Assembly (NCBI RefSeq): GCF_013389595.1
Contig: NZ_CP058306.1
Location: 2,232,001 to 2,296,000, forward strand
Length of the DNA: 64,000 bases
Direction of reading: 5' to 3'
DNA from: Flavobacterium sp. I3-2
GTDB taxonomy: Bacteria > Bacteroidota > Bacteroidia > Flavobacteriales > Flavobacteriaceae
Positions 52,502-62,618 of the stretch are shown here, piece after piece; within the stretch, counting starts at the first letter, position 1, and every line of letters begins with the position of its first letter. A model generated the notes under the pieces. It was not told where the DNA came from. It made no database searches and was given only the letters and a program-made list of their open reading frames with translations. The position numbers and the translations under genes are program-made.

Positions 52502-53452
52502 ATGAAGTATAAAATTCCGATTTTACTGATTTTTTTTTATTTGTTTCTAAGTTGTAATGATAATTCAAAAAAAGAAAATCAACATTTGAAAATTGAAAAT
52601 ATTGACTCAGTCGATTTTAATGTATTTGTTCAAGTTTGGAATGATGCCCATCTTTCAAAAGATAGTGCCAAATTTTCTGATTTATTTGATGATTCTGTTC
52701 TATTTTATGGACTTGACTTAGAAAAAAAATCCTGTATTGAAAATAAGAAAAATATTTTTTCGAAATATCCAGATTTTTATCAGCAAATTCATGGTGATAT
52801 TAAGGTTGAATATTTAAACGATTTAGAAGTTAAATGTACTTTTGTTAAACGTGTGACTTTTAATTTAAAAACAAATGATTATCCTTCTTATTTGGTGTTT
52901 AGAAAAATTGGAAATGAATGGAAAATTATTACTGAAGGAGATTTTGTTACAGATGAAAATTTAAAAAAAAATAATTCTAAAAAAAATCAAATTCCCAAAG
53001 ATGCAATTAGCGGAGATTTCAACGGTGACGGAATACTTGAATATATGTGGCTAACTAAACCAAATGTTGATTATGAGAATACGGAATGTAAGAATGAGTG
53101 CAATTGCTTTATTGTTTTTTCAGATTCAAATATTCCATCAATTGAAATTAAAAATTGTATTGGAGGAATTCCTGTAAATGAAGGTGATTTAAATGAAAAT
53201 AAAAGTGATGAAATTGGTTTGTTGCCGCATTGGTTTACAAGTTGTTGGGCTTCGTATTATGTTTGGACATTTGTTGATGGTACATGGATATATGCTGTAA
53301 CGCCTTTTTCAACTCACTGTAATCAATGGGATGAAGGTATAAAACCAATTGAAATTGATTACAATAAAAACGGTTGTGTTTTAATTAGATATAGTGAATT
53401 TGTAAATGAAGAAATTGTAACGAAAACTAAATCTGTTAAAATTGTAAAATAA
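52502..53452 (+). CDS. hypothetical lipoprotein with nuclear-transport-factor-2-like region
   Basis: A 316-residue lipoprotein (lipobox LFLSC near residues 14-18). The first half (VDFNVFVQVWNDAHLSKDSAKFSDLFDDSVLFYG...) resembles an NTF2/SnoaL-type fold; the second half opens with a calcium-type loop GDFNGDGILEYMWL and ends with paired Cys residues (CKNECNC; ...SCWASYYVW). A GTG at 52499 could extend it by one residue; the ATG at 52502 is chosen. Function unknown; the first of several lipoprotein genes here. Confidence 0.72.
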   Translation: MKYKIPILLIFFYLFLSCNDNSKKENQHLKIENIDSVDFNVFVQVWNDAHLSKDSAKFSDLFDDSVLFYGLDLEKKSCIENKKNIFSKYPDFYQQIHGDIKVEYLNDLEVKCTFVKRVTFNLKTNDYPSYLVFRKIGNEWKIITEGDFVTDENLKKNNSKKNQIPKDAISGDFNGDGILEYMWLTKPNVDYENTECKNECNCFIVFSDSNIPSIEIKNCIGGIPVNEGDLNENKSDEIGLLPHWFTSCWASYYVWTFVDGTWIYAVTPFSTHCNQWDEGIKPIEIDYNKNGCVLIRYSEFVNEEIVTKTKSVKIVK

Positions 53453-53495
53453 TTTTTTGTTTTTATTTCTTATATTTAATGAAAATACATTGGTT

Positions 53496-53966
53496 ATGAG
53501 AATGCTATTGAATATTTTTTTACTTTTTTTTATCATCGTTTCTTGTGATTCGAAACAAAACAATGGAAAAAATATAAAAGCCGTTACAATTAATGATTCC
53601 GTTGTTTTAGAAAAGAACGTTGCAAATAATCAGGCTCCAATTTGTTTGGACCATTTAATTGAAATCATTCAAAGTAATTCAAAATGTCAAGAGTTAATCG
53701 GTTATATGAAAAATCAAAATGTAAAATATGGTTTTCAGGTTGATTCATTTCCTGTTTTATCTCGTACGTATCCTCAAGATTCTTTAATGCATTACGAGCT
53801 TACTTTGATAGAAAATCATCCAACGCATATTCATAATGCGGCTATGTTTCGATTTTCTCCATATTTCAAAAAGTTATATATTATGGATGTTGTTGAAGCT
53901 GATTATATTGAAACCGATTGCGATATGAAATTAATCGATTCTTATAAAAAGAATTGTTGGAATTAA
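53496..53966 (+). CDS. hypothetical lipoprotein
   Basis: A 156-residue protein with a lipobox (IIVSC near residues 12-16) and a Cys-containing body (APICLDHLIEIIQSNSKCQELIG, ETDCDMKLIDSYKKNCWN). The frame opens at a TTG at 53457, but the ATG at 53496 yields a proper signal. No family recognised. It follows the previous lipoprotein gene by 43 bases. Confidence 0.68.
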   Translation: MRMLLNIFLLFFIIVSCDSKQNNGKNIKAVTINDSVVLEKNVANNQAPICLDHLIEIIQSNSKCQELIGYMKNQNVKYGFQVDSFPVLSRTYPQDSLMHYELTLIENHPTHIHNAAMFRFSPYFKKLYIMDVVEADYIETDCDMKLIDSYKKNCWN

Positions 53967-53977
53967 ACGGAAGGTTG

Positions 53978-53985
53978 TATTTTTG
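53978..53985 (+). promoter_or_regulatory. -7 promoter box of DUF6495-ligA
   Basis: TATTTTTG, 25 bases before the ATG at 54011. Confidence 0.5.
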
Positions 53986-54010
53986 TGTATGATATTAGAA
54001 TCTGAATAAA

Positions 54011-54484
54011 ATGAAATATACAAGATTAACAAAAGAACAATTCGAAGAATTACATGTTGAATTTGCTAACTTTTTAGCTTCTCAACAAATAGATAAAAAC
54101 GAATGGGACGAACTAAAAGTTTCTAAACCAGAAGTTGCCGAACAAGAATTAGATATTTTTTCGGATTTAGTTTGGGAAGGAGTTTTACAAAATGCAAAAT
54201 ATATTGAACATTTTTCTAAAACGCATATTTTCTTATTCCGTTTTGACGAAACTGATATTGATACTATTGTTTTAAAAACGTCAAATCCTGAAGTTGATTT
54301 TCTTAAAAAAGACGGATTACAATGGTTGAGTGATAACATTTTTTCTGATGAAGTTGAAATTCGTTACGGAGCAAAAAAATTCGATTCGGATAGAAATTAC
54401 GAATTATTTCAAATCATTCAACAAGGAGGAATTTTAAGTCAAGGTGAACTTTATCACCAAATCAAAGAATTATTAAATAAATAA
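54011..54484 (+). CDS. DUF6495 family protein
   Basis: A 157-residue acidic cytoplasmic protein; its pattern (YTRLTKEQFEELHVEFANFLASQQIDKNEWDELK...EQELDIFSDLVWEGVL) is that of DUF6495, which I recall directly before ligA in Flavobacteriaceae. Nine bases separate it from ligA, so the two share a transcript. A role in DNA ligation or repair is possible only by association. Confidence 0.8.
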   Translation: MKYTRLTKEQFEELHVEFANFLASQQIDKNEWDELKVSKPEVAEQELDIFSDLVWEGVLQNAKYIEHFSKTHIFLFRFDETDIDTIVLKTSNPEVDFLKKDGLQWLSDNIFSDEVEIRYGAKKFDSDRNYELFQIIQQGGILSQGELYHQIKELLNK

Positions 54485-56488
<2,004 letters not shown>

Positions 56489-56496
56489 TATTACGA

Positions 56497-56527
56497 AGCA
56501 ATTTAGTTTTCTAAGTTGCTTTTTTTT
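56497..56527 (+). terminator. intrinsic terminator after ligA
   Basis: A ten-bp stem (56497-56506 with 56511-56520, one G-U), TTTT loop and T8. Confidence 0.8.
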
Positions 56528-56540
56528 GTTAAATTTAGTT

Positions 56541-57026
56541 ATGAAACAAATTAATACTAAGCAAATCATAATTCATTTTATAGCAAGTTTGATGATTCTA
56601 CTTGCTTTAAAAAATGCTTATTTATTTTTCAATCACGAATTACTTTCTGAGATTGATAAATTTGGATTTGAAGAAGTGTATAATAATTCGGATAAATTTG
56701 GATATTCTGCCGAAGATTTTTTATGGTTTTCAATTAATCAAAAAATAGTAGTTTGGATAGGAATTTTGTTAACTTTTGTGTTTTCTATTTTAATTTCTCG
56801 AAAACAAAAATGGTCGGTTTGGAATTCTATTATAATCTTTACTTTACTTATCTTTTTAAATATTTTAAATGTATTGAATTTTCCATCCTATTACATTTCC
56901 ATTGGTAGTTTGTTTTCGAATTGGACAATCCGAATATTATTAAATATAATTTCCTTTTTTTCGATTGGATTTTATTTGTTTTTTTCGAAGAGAGTAGTTT
57001 CAATTATTTTGGTAAATGAAAAGTAA
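56541..57026 (+). CDS. hypothetical membrane protein
   Basis: A 161-residue protein with four hydrophobic segments (about 9-27, 70-90, 98-115, 133-153) and short charged loops. The frame opens at 56460 within ligA; the ATG at 56541 follows the terminator and is preferred. Its end overlaps the next gene by 11 bases. No family recognised. Confidence 0.65.
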   Translation: MKQINTKQIIIHFIASLMILLALKNAYLFFNHELLSEIDKFGFEEVYNNSDKFGYSAEDFLWFSINQKIVVWIGILLTFVFSILISRKQKWSVWNSIIIFTLLIFLNILNVLNFPSYYISIGSLFSNWTIRILLNIISFFSIGFYLFFSKRVVSIILVNEK

Positions 57027-57678
57027 GTTTATTTTATTAGCATTGATTTCTATCGGTTTGATTTCTTGTAATAAGAAAATCGAAAGTAAATCAAATTTTG
57101 AAATCAAACAAGATACTATTTCTAAAACGGATAGTTTGAATTTAAGTTTTTTAAAAGAAAAAGCTAAAGAAATGGCTAACGAATTGCAACCGTTTATTCC
57201 AAAAAACTATCTTATTCTAGATACTCTTTCTTGTGATTTAAATCAAGATGGATTAACTGATTATTTACTAATTCTTAAAAACAAAGATGAAGAAACTTTA
57301 TCTGATGTTAGCGAACATCCAGAAAAACGACCTTTGTTGATTTTGATTCGTAACAAAGCCAATCAATTAGAATTAAAATATCAAAATGACAATGTTGTTT
57401 TTTGTGTTGATTGTGGTGGAATGATGGGCGACCCTTATGTAACATTGGTTTATAAAGATGGTTATTTTTCTGTTGAACATTACGGCGGAAGTGCATGGCG
57501 TTGGTCGCGAATTATTACATTTAAATATAATGAAAAAAAGAAGGATTGGTTTCTTCATCAAGATGGATATGAAAGTTTTCATGCTGCTGATTTAGAGAAT
57601 ATCAGAGTGATTAATGAAACTGTAAAAGATTTTGGTATTGTACGTTTTAATGAATTTAATATTTATAAAGAAAATTGA
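57016..57678 (+). CDS. hypothetical lipoprotein
   Basis: A 220-residue lipoprotein (lipobox GLISC near residues 14-18). The body begins with helical ELQPFIPKNYLILDTLSCDLNQDGLTDYLLILK, a calcium-loop-like DLNQDGLTD segment, and later FCVDCGGMMGDPY with a CxxC-type pair, and YGGSAWRWSRIITFKY. Similar FG-GAP-like loops occur in exported proteins of Bacteroidota. Function unknown; overlap with the preceding membrane protein gene suggests a joint operon. Confidence 0.72.
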   Translation: MKSKFILLALISIGLISCNKKIESKSNFEIKQDTISKTDSLNLSFLKEKAKEMANELQPFIPKNYLILDTLSCDLNQDGLTDYLLILKNKDEETLSDVSEHPEKRPLLILIRNKANQLELKYQNDNVVFCVDCGGMMGDPYVTLVYKDGYFSVEHYGGSAWRWSRIITFKYNEKKKDWFLHQDGYESFHAADLENIRVINETVKDFGIVRFNEFNIYKEN

Positions 57679-57842
57679 TTAAATATCCTTCAGTTTTATC
57701 TTGTAAATAAAGTTAATGTGATTAATGATATTTTTAATTGTTGAATTATTCGTAATAATTAAATTGATGTTTGCTTTTTTGTTACTGATAATTGATAACA
57801 ATTAGTTAATACATGATAAATCTTTAATTAATGTGGTTGTTT

Positions 57843-57850
57843 TAAATTTG
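57843..57850 (+). promoter_or_regulatory. -7 promoter box of the 29-residue peptide gene
   Basis: TAAATTTG, 23 bases before an ATG at 57874. It lies in a gene-free stretch and so points to a real short transcript. Confidence 0.45.
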
Positions 57851-57873
57851 TAGTGTAATAAAAAAGATACATT

Positions 57874-57963
57874 ATGAAATCAATTTGTGCAAAGCCGATT
57901 ATTATGGGAATTGTTAGTTTATTTGTTTATGTAGGAATTATGCTTTTAGCTTTTTCTTTATAA
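57874..57963 (+). CDS. possible 29-residue membrane peptide
   Basis: An ATG at 57874 opens a 29-codon frame, MKSICAKPIIMGIVSLFVYV continuing to LLAFSL and a TAA stop. It has a short basic head and a single hydrophobic helix. A full -7 box precedes it and a bidirectional terminator follows at 58036. Supports expression; conservation unknown. Confidence 0.4.
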   Translation: MKSICAKPIIMGIVSLFVYVGIMLLAFSL

Positions 57964-58035
57964 AAGTAAACTTGATTACGAATGTTTTTTCTTAGAGTTA
58001 AACATTCATTATTTTGAAAGTTAGTTAGTAGTTAT

Positions 58036-58070
58036 AAAAAAAATCGTTCCGACTTCAGAACGATTTTTTG
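58036..58070. terminator. bidirectional terminator before the 5'-nucleotidase genes
   Basis: A 12-bp stem (58038-58049 with 58058-58069), eight-base loop and A/T tracts on both sides. Confidence 0.8.
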
Positions 58071-58072
58071 TT

Positions 58073-58993
58073 TTATATATTGATGTTTCTAACCGAATTG
58101 GAAACCAATTTGCTGTCTTCAAAAAAGAAATCTATTTGCCCCATGCGTAAGCCAAAACAACCAGCTTGATTTACAATAACATCTTCGTCAATTACATTTT
58201 TAACAACGGTAGGTTTATCTAAAAAAGTATGTGTGTGTCCGCCAATAATCAAATCGATATCTTGAGTTTGGGCAGCTAAATCTAAATCGCCAATCATATC
58301 CGGATAGATGTTTTTATCGTAATCATATCCTAAATGAGAAAGACAAATTACCAAATCACATTTTTCTTCTTCTTTTAAAATTTTGGTCATTTTGCGAGCT
58401 GTTTCAATAGGATTTAAAAATTTAGTTTCACCGTATTCTTTTTTATTAACTAAACCTTCAAGTTTAACTCCCAATCCAAAAACACCAATTTTAATTCCGT
58501 CTTTTTCAAATACTTTGTAATGTTTTGTAAGTCCGTTCATGATGGTATTCGAAAAATCATAATTCGAATTGATGATGTCAAATTCAGCAACAGGAATTTG
58601 AGCTGCTAAACCTTCTAAACCGTTATCAAATTCATGATTTCCTAAAGTAGCAGCGTCGTATTTCATCATATTCATGATTTTAAATTCCAATTCGCCACCA
58701 TAATAATTAAAATACGGAGTTCCTTGAAACATATCACCTGCATCTAAAAGTAATGTATTTGGATTTTCTTTACGAATTTTTGTCACATAAGATGCTCTAC
58801 GTGCTGCGCCACCCATATTTGGATATTTTGAATGGTCTGACGGAAATGGGTCAATATGACTGTGTGTGTCGTTGGTGTGAAGAATAGTGATTCGTTTTGT
58901 TTTTTTACCTGAAAAGCTAGATAACGATAAGCCTCCTAAAGTTAGAATTGCTGAACTTACGGCTGTTTTTTGTATAAAATCTCTTCTTTTCAT
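58073..58993 (-). CDS. 5'-nucleotidase, metallophosphatase domain (Tat-exported)
   Basis: A 306-residue protein. The N-terminus MKRRDFIQKTAVSSAILTLG carries a twin-arginine signal (RRDFIQK), so it is probably exported folded. The metal-binding motifs of calcineurin-like phosphatases are in order: LHTNDTHSH, DAGDMFQGT, LGNHEFDNG, CLSHLGYD and GGHTHTF. It corresponds to the N-terminal half of UshA-type 5'-nucleotidases; the C-terminal half is encoded by the gene just upstream, coupled through TAATG. Confidence 0.9.
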   Translation of the reverse strand: MKRRDFIQKTAVSSAILTLGGLSLSSFSGKKTKRITILHTNDTHSHIDPFPSDHSKYPNMGGAARRASYVTKIRKENPNTLLLDAGDMFQGTPYFNYYGGELEFKIMNMMKYDAATLGNHEFDNGLEGLAAQIPVAEFDIINSNYDFSNTIMNGLTKHYKVFEKDGIKIGVFGLGVKLEGLVNKKEYGETKFLNPIETARKMTKILKEEEKCDLVICLSHLGYDYDKNIYPDMIGDLDLAAQTQDIDLIIGGHTHTFLDKPTVVKNVIDEDVIVNQAGCFGLRMGQIDFFFEDSKLVSNSVRNINI

Positions 58994-59769
58994 TATTCTT
59001 CAATTATGCGTTGCGTAGTAATTACAGGTAATGGATTGTTTTTTTGAAAATAAGCTAGTAAAACATTTCTAAGTTTATAATCCATCACAAATTTTTCTCC
59101 TTTGGTAAAAAACTTCATATTATCCCCACCTAAAGCTAAATAATCGTTGGTAACCACGTAATAGGTTTTGTTTAAATCTAAATCTTGATGGTTGATTTTT
59201 ATATTTTTGATTTGATTATTAGCATCGATTGTAATCGTAATTCCAGCTAATGGATGTGGTTTTTTTTCTGCAATTACATATTCCACAAGCTCTTGAATTT
59301 GTGTACCTTTTAATTCAACAACAACCGCACTATTTTCAAATGGCATTACTTCAAAAGCGGTTCTGGTAGTTACGTTTCCTTCTGAGATAATAGAACGAAT
59401 TCCACCATGATTTAACATACAAATGTCGATATCTTTACCGTATCTCGATTTAAAAATCGGATTTACTTCTTCTAAAGTAGCTTCTGCAAATAAGTTTCCA
59501 ATCGTAGTTTGCCATTTTCCTTTTGATTTATCCATTGCAACCGGACTAAAAGAAATGACCTTGTTTAAATCTTCATCAATATGATTTCTATAAGGATTGA
59601 TAAAAGCTTCCATGTTTTTATCGCTTCCCATTTCAGCAGTAACTTCAATGTTTTTTGCGTCAATTGATGTATTTTTGTATGACGAACTTTTGCAAGATGT
59701 CATCGTTAAACTTGAAGTGATTGTTAAACATCCTGCTAAAAAAAGCAGTTTATTTTTCGAATTTCTCAT
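58993..59769 (-). CDS. 5'-nucleotidase C-terminal domain lipoprotein
   Basis: A 258-residue lipoprotein (lipobox MTSC near residues 23-26). The body is the substrate-binding 5_nucleotid_C domain of UshA-type enzymes: NLFAEATLEEVNPIFKSRYGKDIDICMLNHGGIRS, MPFENSAVVVELKGTQIQELVEY and NDYLALGGDNMKFF. It starts the transcript and overlaps the metallophosphatase start by one base. The pair should together release nucleosides and phosphate from extracellular nucleotides, but with the domain order inverted. Confidence 0.9.
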   Translation of the reverse strand: MRNSKNKLLFLAGCLTITSSLTMTSCKSSSYKNTSIDAKNIEVTAEMGSDKNMEAFINPYRNHIDEDLNKVISFSPVAMDKSKGKWQTTIGNLFAEATLEEVNPIFKSRYGKDIDICMLNHGGIRSIISEGNVTTRTAFEVMPFENSAVVVELKGTQIQELVEYVIAEKKPHPLAGITITIDANNQIKNIKINHQDLDLNKTYYVVTNDYLALGGDNMKFFTKGEKFVMDYKLRNVLLAYFQKNNPLPVITTQRIIEE

Positions 59770-59896
59770 TAGATTTTCGCTTGTTTTTTAATTAACTTTG
59801 TGATGGATGTAAAATTACGTCCTTTTTATCTAAGACTTTAATCATTTAAGTTAAAAAATATAAAACATATTGATTTTTAAAATATAACAATAAGAT

Positions 59897-60781
59897 ATGC
59901 AGGCATTTGTAGGTACTGGAGTTGCATTGGTTACTCCATTTAAAAAAGATTTAACAGTTGATGTTGAAGCTTTAAAAAGAATTGTTGAGTTTAATATTGA
60001 AGGAAAAGTAGAATATTTAGTTGTTTTAGGAACAACGGCAGAAGCAGCTACTTTAAATGAAGTTGAAAAACAATTGGTTAAACAAACGATTGTTGAAGCA
60101 AATAATGGACGTTTACCTTTGGTTTTAGGAATTGGTGGTAATAATACAATGGAAGTTGTTCATCAATTAAAGACGGAAAATTTAACTGGTTTTTCTGCAA
60201 TCTTATCTGTTTCTCCATATTACAATAAACCAACTCAAGAAGGAATTTATCAGCATTTTAAAATGGTTGCAGAAAACGCACCGCTCCCTGTAATCATTTA
60301 TAATGTTCCTGGTCGTACAGGTAGTAATATGTCGGCAAAAACTACTTTACGTTTAGCTCACGATTTTAAAAATATTATTGCAATTAAAGAAGCAGCTGGC
60401 GATATTGTGCAAGCAATGGAAATAATCAAACATAAACCTAAAGATTTCTTAGTAATTTCTGGAGATGATATGGTTACTTTACCGATGGTTTTAGCTGGTG
60501 GAGCAGGTGTTATTTCTGTAATCGGTGAAGGTTTTCCTCGCGAATTCTCAGAAATGGTTCGTTTAGGATTAGATAGAAAAGTGGATGAAGCTTATAAAAT
60601 TCATTATGCATTAGCACCTGCTATTGATATGATTTTTGAGCAAGGTAATCCAGGTGGTATTAAAGAAGTTTTTAAAGCAAAAGGTTTGTCAGAAAACACG
60701 TTGAGATTACCATTAGTAAATGTTAACGAAGATTTAGCAGGTAGAATTGATTCATTTGTGAAGAATTTCGTAATTTCGTAA
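59897..60781 (+). CDS. dapA: 4-hydroxy-tetrahydrodipicolinate synthase
   Basis: A 294-residue class I aldolase that condenses pyruvate with aspartate semialdehyde, the first committed step to lysine and diaminopimelate. The Schiff-base Lys164 (AIKEAAGD) and the Tyr135 of [10 protein letters not shown] are present, with the [10 protein letters not shown] motif near residue 46. dapF, a later step of the same pathway, is at 29 kb. Ferritin follows after 24 bases. Confidence 0.96.
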   Translation: MQAFVGTGVALVTPFKKDLTVDVEALKRIVEFNIEGKVEYLVVLGTTAEAATLNEVEKQLVKQTIVEANNGRLPLVLGIGGNNTMEVVHQLKTENLTGFSAILSVSPYYNKPTQEGIYQHFKMVAENAPLPVIIYNVPGRTGSNMSAKTTLRLAHDFKNIIAIKEAAGDIVQAMEIIKHKPKDFLVISGDDMVTLPMVLAGGAGVISVIGEGFPREFSEMVRLGLDRKVDEAYKIHYALAPAIDMIFEQGNPGGIKEVFKAKGLSENTLRLPLVNVNEDLAGRIDSFVKNFVIS

Positions 60782-60805
60782 AACTTAAATTTTTAAACTA
60801 AAGAT

Positions 60806-61315
60806 ATGTTATCACAAGCAATTTCAGATGCTTTAAATAAGCAAGTTCAAATAGAGGGTGATTCTTCTCAAATATATTTAGCAATGGCTTCTTGGGCTGA
60901 AAATCAAGGGTTCGAAGGTATTGCAACTTTTATGTATGCACAATCTGATGAAGAGCGTATGCACATGTTAAAGCTGATTAAATACATCAACCAACGTGGA
61001 GGAGAAGCTGTAATTCCGGCTGTAATTAAACCAGAATTAGACCATTCTTCTTTTAAAACATTGTTTACGCAATTGTTTGATCATGAAGTTTTTGTTTCTC
61101 AAAGTATAAACGAATTAGTTCATGTTTCTTTACAAGATAAAGATTATGCTACACACAATTTCTTACAATGGTATGTTGCAGAACAAATTGAAGAAGAAGC
61201 GACAGCTCGTACTATTCTAGATAAAATTAATTTAATTGGAGACGACAAAGGAGGATTGTATTTATTTGATAATGATATCAAGAATTTTCCAACAATTCAA
61301 AATGCTGCCATCTAA
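60806..61315 (+). CDS. ftnA: ferritin
   Basis: A 169-residue non-haem ferritin, a 24-subunit iron store. The four-helix bundle carries the ferroxidase residues in QIEGDSSQIYLAMASWAENQGFEG, DEERMHMLKLIKYIN and EQIEEEATARTIL. No signal peptide, so it is cytoplasmic. Placed right after dapA and before a strong terminator. Confidence 0.94.
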   Translation: MLSQAISDALNKQVQIEGDSSQIYLAMASWAENQGFEGIATFMYAQSDEERMHMLKLIKYINQRGGEAVIPAVIKPELDHSSFKTLFTQLFDHEVFVSQSINELVHVSLQDKDYATHNFLQWYVAEQIEEEATARTILDKINLIGDDKGGLYLFDNDIKNFPTIQNAAI

Positions 61316-61343
61316 TTTTAACGAAAAATTGGGTAAATAATAC

Positions 61344-61377
61344 AAAAAAGATGTCTTTATTTGGACATCTTTTTTTA
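61344..61377 (+). terminator. intrinsic terminator after ferritin
   Basis: A 12-bp stem (61344-61355 with 61364-61375), eight-base loop and a T tract. Confidence 0.82.
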
Positions 61378-61413
61378 TTTAAAAAAGAACTTGTAACATA
61401 AGATTAATAATAT

Positions 61414-61421
61414 TAAATTTG
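61414..61421 (+). promoter_or_regulatory. -7 promoter box of the bamD-rpoZ-coaBC operon
   Basis: TAAATTTG, 46 bases before the bamD ATG. Upstream CTTG (61390-61393) is a weak -33 candidate at 20 bases. Confidence 0.55.
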
Positions 61422-61467
61422 CACTTGCTAGTAGATTTTTTTTGCTTGCAACTAAAAAATAAAGTTT

Positions 61468-62277
61468 ATGAAAAAACTGTCGGTTATTTTACTGTTAGCT
61501 ATTTCGTTAGGTAGTTGTTCTACATATCAAAAGGCTCTAAAGTCTGAAGATTCTGCCTATCAAACTAGTGTGGCAGACGAAATGTTCAAAGCAGAAAAAT
61601 ATAAAAAAGCAATTAAATTATATGATTTGGTTATAACTAGAGAAGGTATGAAACCAAATTATAGATCAGTTGTTTTTAATGATGGTAAGGCGAATTATAT
61701 CTTAGGGAAATATGAGTTATCTGCTCCGATTTTAAAAAGATTTAATTTGACATATCCTGTTGGAGAACATGTCGAAGAAGCTAGATATCTTGAGGCAATG
61801 TCTTTATATAATATGTCTGAAGTTTACTCATTAGATCAACATATAACTTTTGATGCAATTACAAAATTTGATGATTACATTCAAAAATATCCAGAATCTG
61901 AGTTCATTGAACAAGCAAAATTATATAAAAAAGAGTTAGTAGAAAAGCTTGAGAAAAAAGCTTATGAAGCAGCAAAACAATATAATACAATTGGTGAATA
62001 TACAAGAGATTATACAGCTGCAATTGTTGCTTTAGATAATTTTATGTTAGATTATCCAGGTTCAATTTATAAAGAAGATGCTCTTTTTTACAAATTTGAC
62101 TCTGCTTATAAATTGGCAATAAATAGTGTGTATTCTAAAATGAATGATCGAATTCAAACTGCTATGAAAGCATACGAAGGTTTAGTGAATTATAACGGGA
62201 ATACAAAATACAAAGAGAAAGCTGATAAAATGCTAACTCGTTTAGAAAAAGAATCAAAACAATTTTCAAATATTTAA
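61468..62277 (+). CDS. bamD: outer-membrane assembly factor BamD
   Basis: A 269-residue lipoprotein (lipobox LGSC near residues 14-17) made mainly of TPR-like helices: YQTSVADEMFKAEKYKKAIKLYDLVI and repeated ALDNFMLDYPGSIYKEDALFYKF-like units. BamD holds BamA in the complex that inserts outer-membrane barrels. It heads a unit with rpoZ and coaBC. Confidence 0.92.
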   Translation: MKKLSVILLLAISLGSCSTYQKALKSEDSAYQTSVADEMFKAEKYKKAIKLYDLVITREGMKPNYRSVVFNDGKANYILGKYELSAPILKRFNLTYPVGEHVEEARYLEAMSLYNMSEVYSLDQHITFDAITKFDDYIQKYPESEFIEQAKLYKKELVEKLEKKAYEAAKQYNTIGEYTRDYTAAIVALDNFMLDYPGSIYKEDALFYKFDSAYKLAINSVYSKMNDRIQTAMKAYEGLVNYNGNTKYKEKADKMLTRLEKESKQFSNI

Positions 62278-62281
62278 GGAA

Positions 62282-62611
62282 ATGGACTTAAAGAAAACAA
62301 CGGCTCCAGTAAATACTGTTACTTATAACAAAGATTTAATTGAAGGGCCAACAGGTAATGTTTACGAGGCAATTACAATTATCGCTAAAAGAGCAAGTCA
62401 AATTAATGCTGAAATCAAAAAAGAATTGATTGAAAAATTAGAAGAATTTGCTACTTACAACGATAGTTTGGATGAAGTATTTGAAAATAAAGAACAAATT
62501 GAAGTTTCTAAATACTACGAAAAATTACCTAAACCACATGCTTTAGCAGTTGAAGAATGGTTAGCTGGTGAGATTACTTACAAAGAAAACTTCAAAGATA
62601 CTTTAAAATAA
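62282..62611 (+). CDS. rpoZ: DNA-directed RNA polymerase omega subunit
   Basis: A 109-residue protein with the Bacteroidota omega pattern (PTGNVYEAITIIAKRASQINAEIKKELIEKLEEFATYNDSLDEVFENKEQIEVSKYYEKLPKP in essence): the core of omega helps fold RNA polymerase beta-prime. Starts four bases after bamD, ends seven before coaBC. Confidence 0.9.
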   Translation: MDLKKTTAPVNTVTYNKDLIEGPTGNVYEAITIIAKRASQINAEIKKELIEKLEEFATYNDSLDEVFENKEQIEVSKYYEKLPKPHALAVEEWLAGEITYKENFKDTLK

Positions 62612-62618
62612 AACTTCT

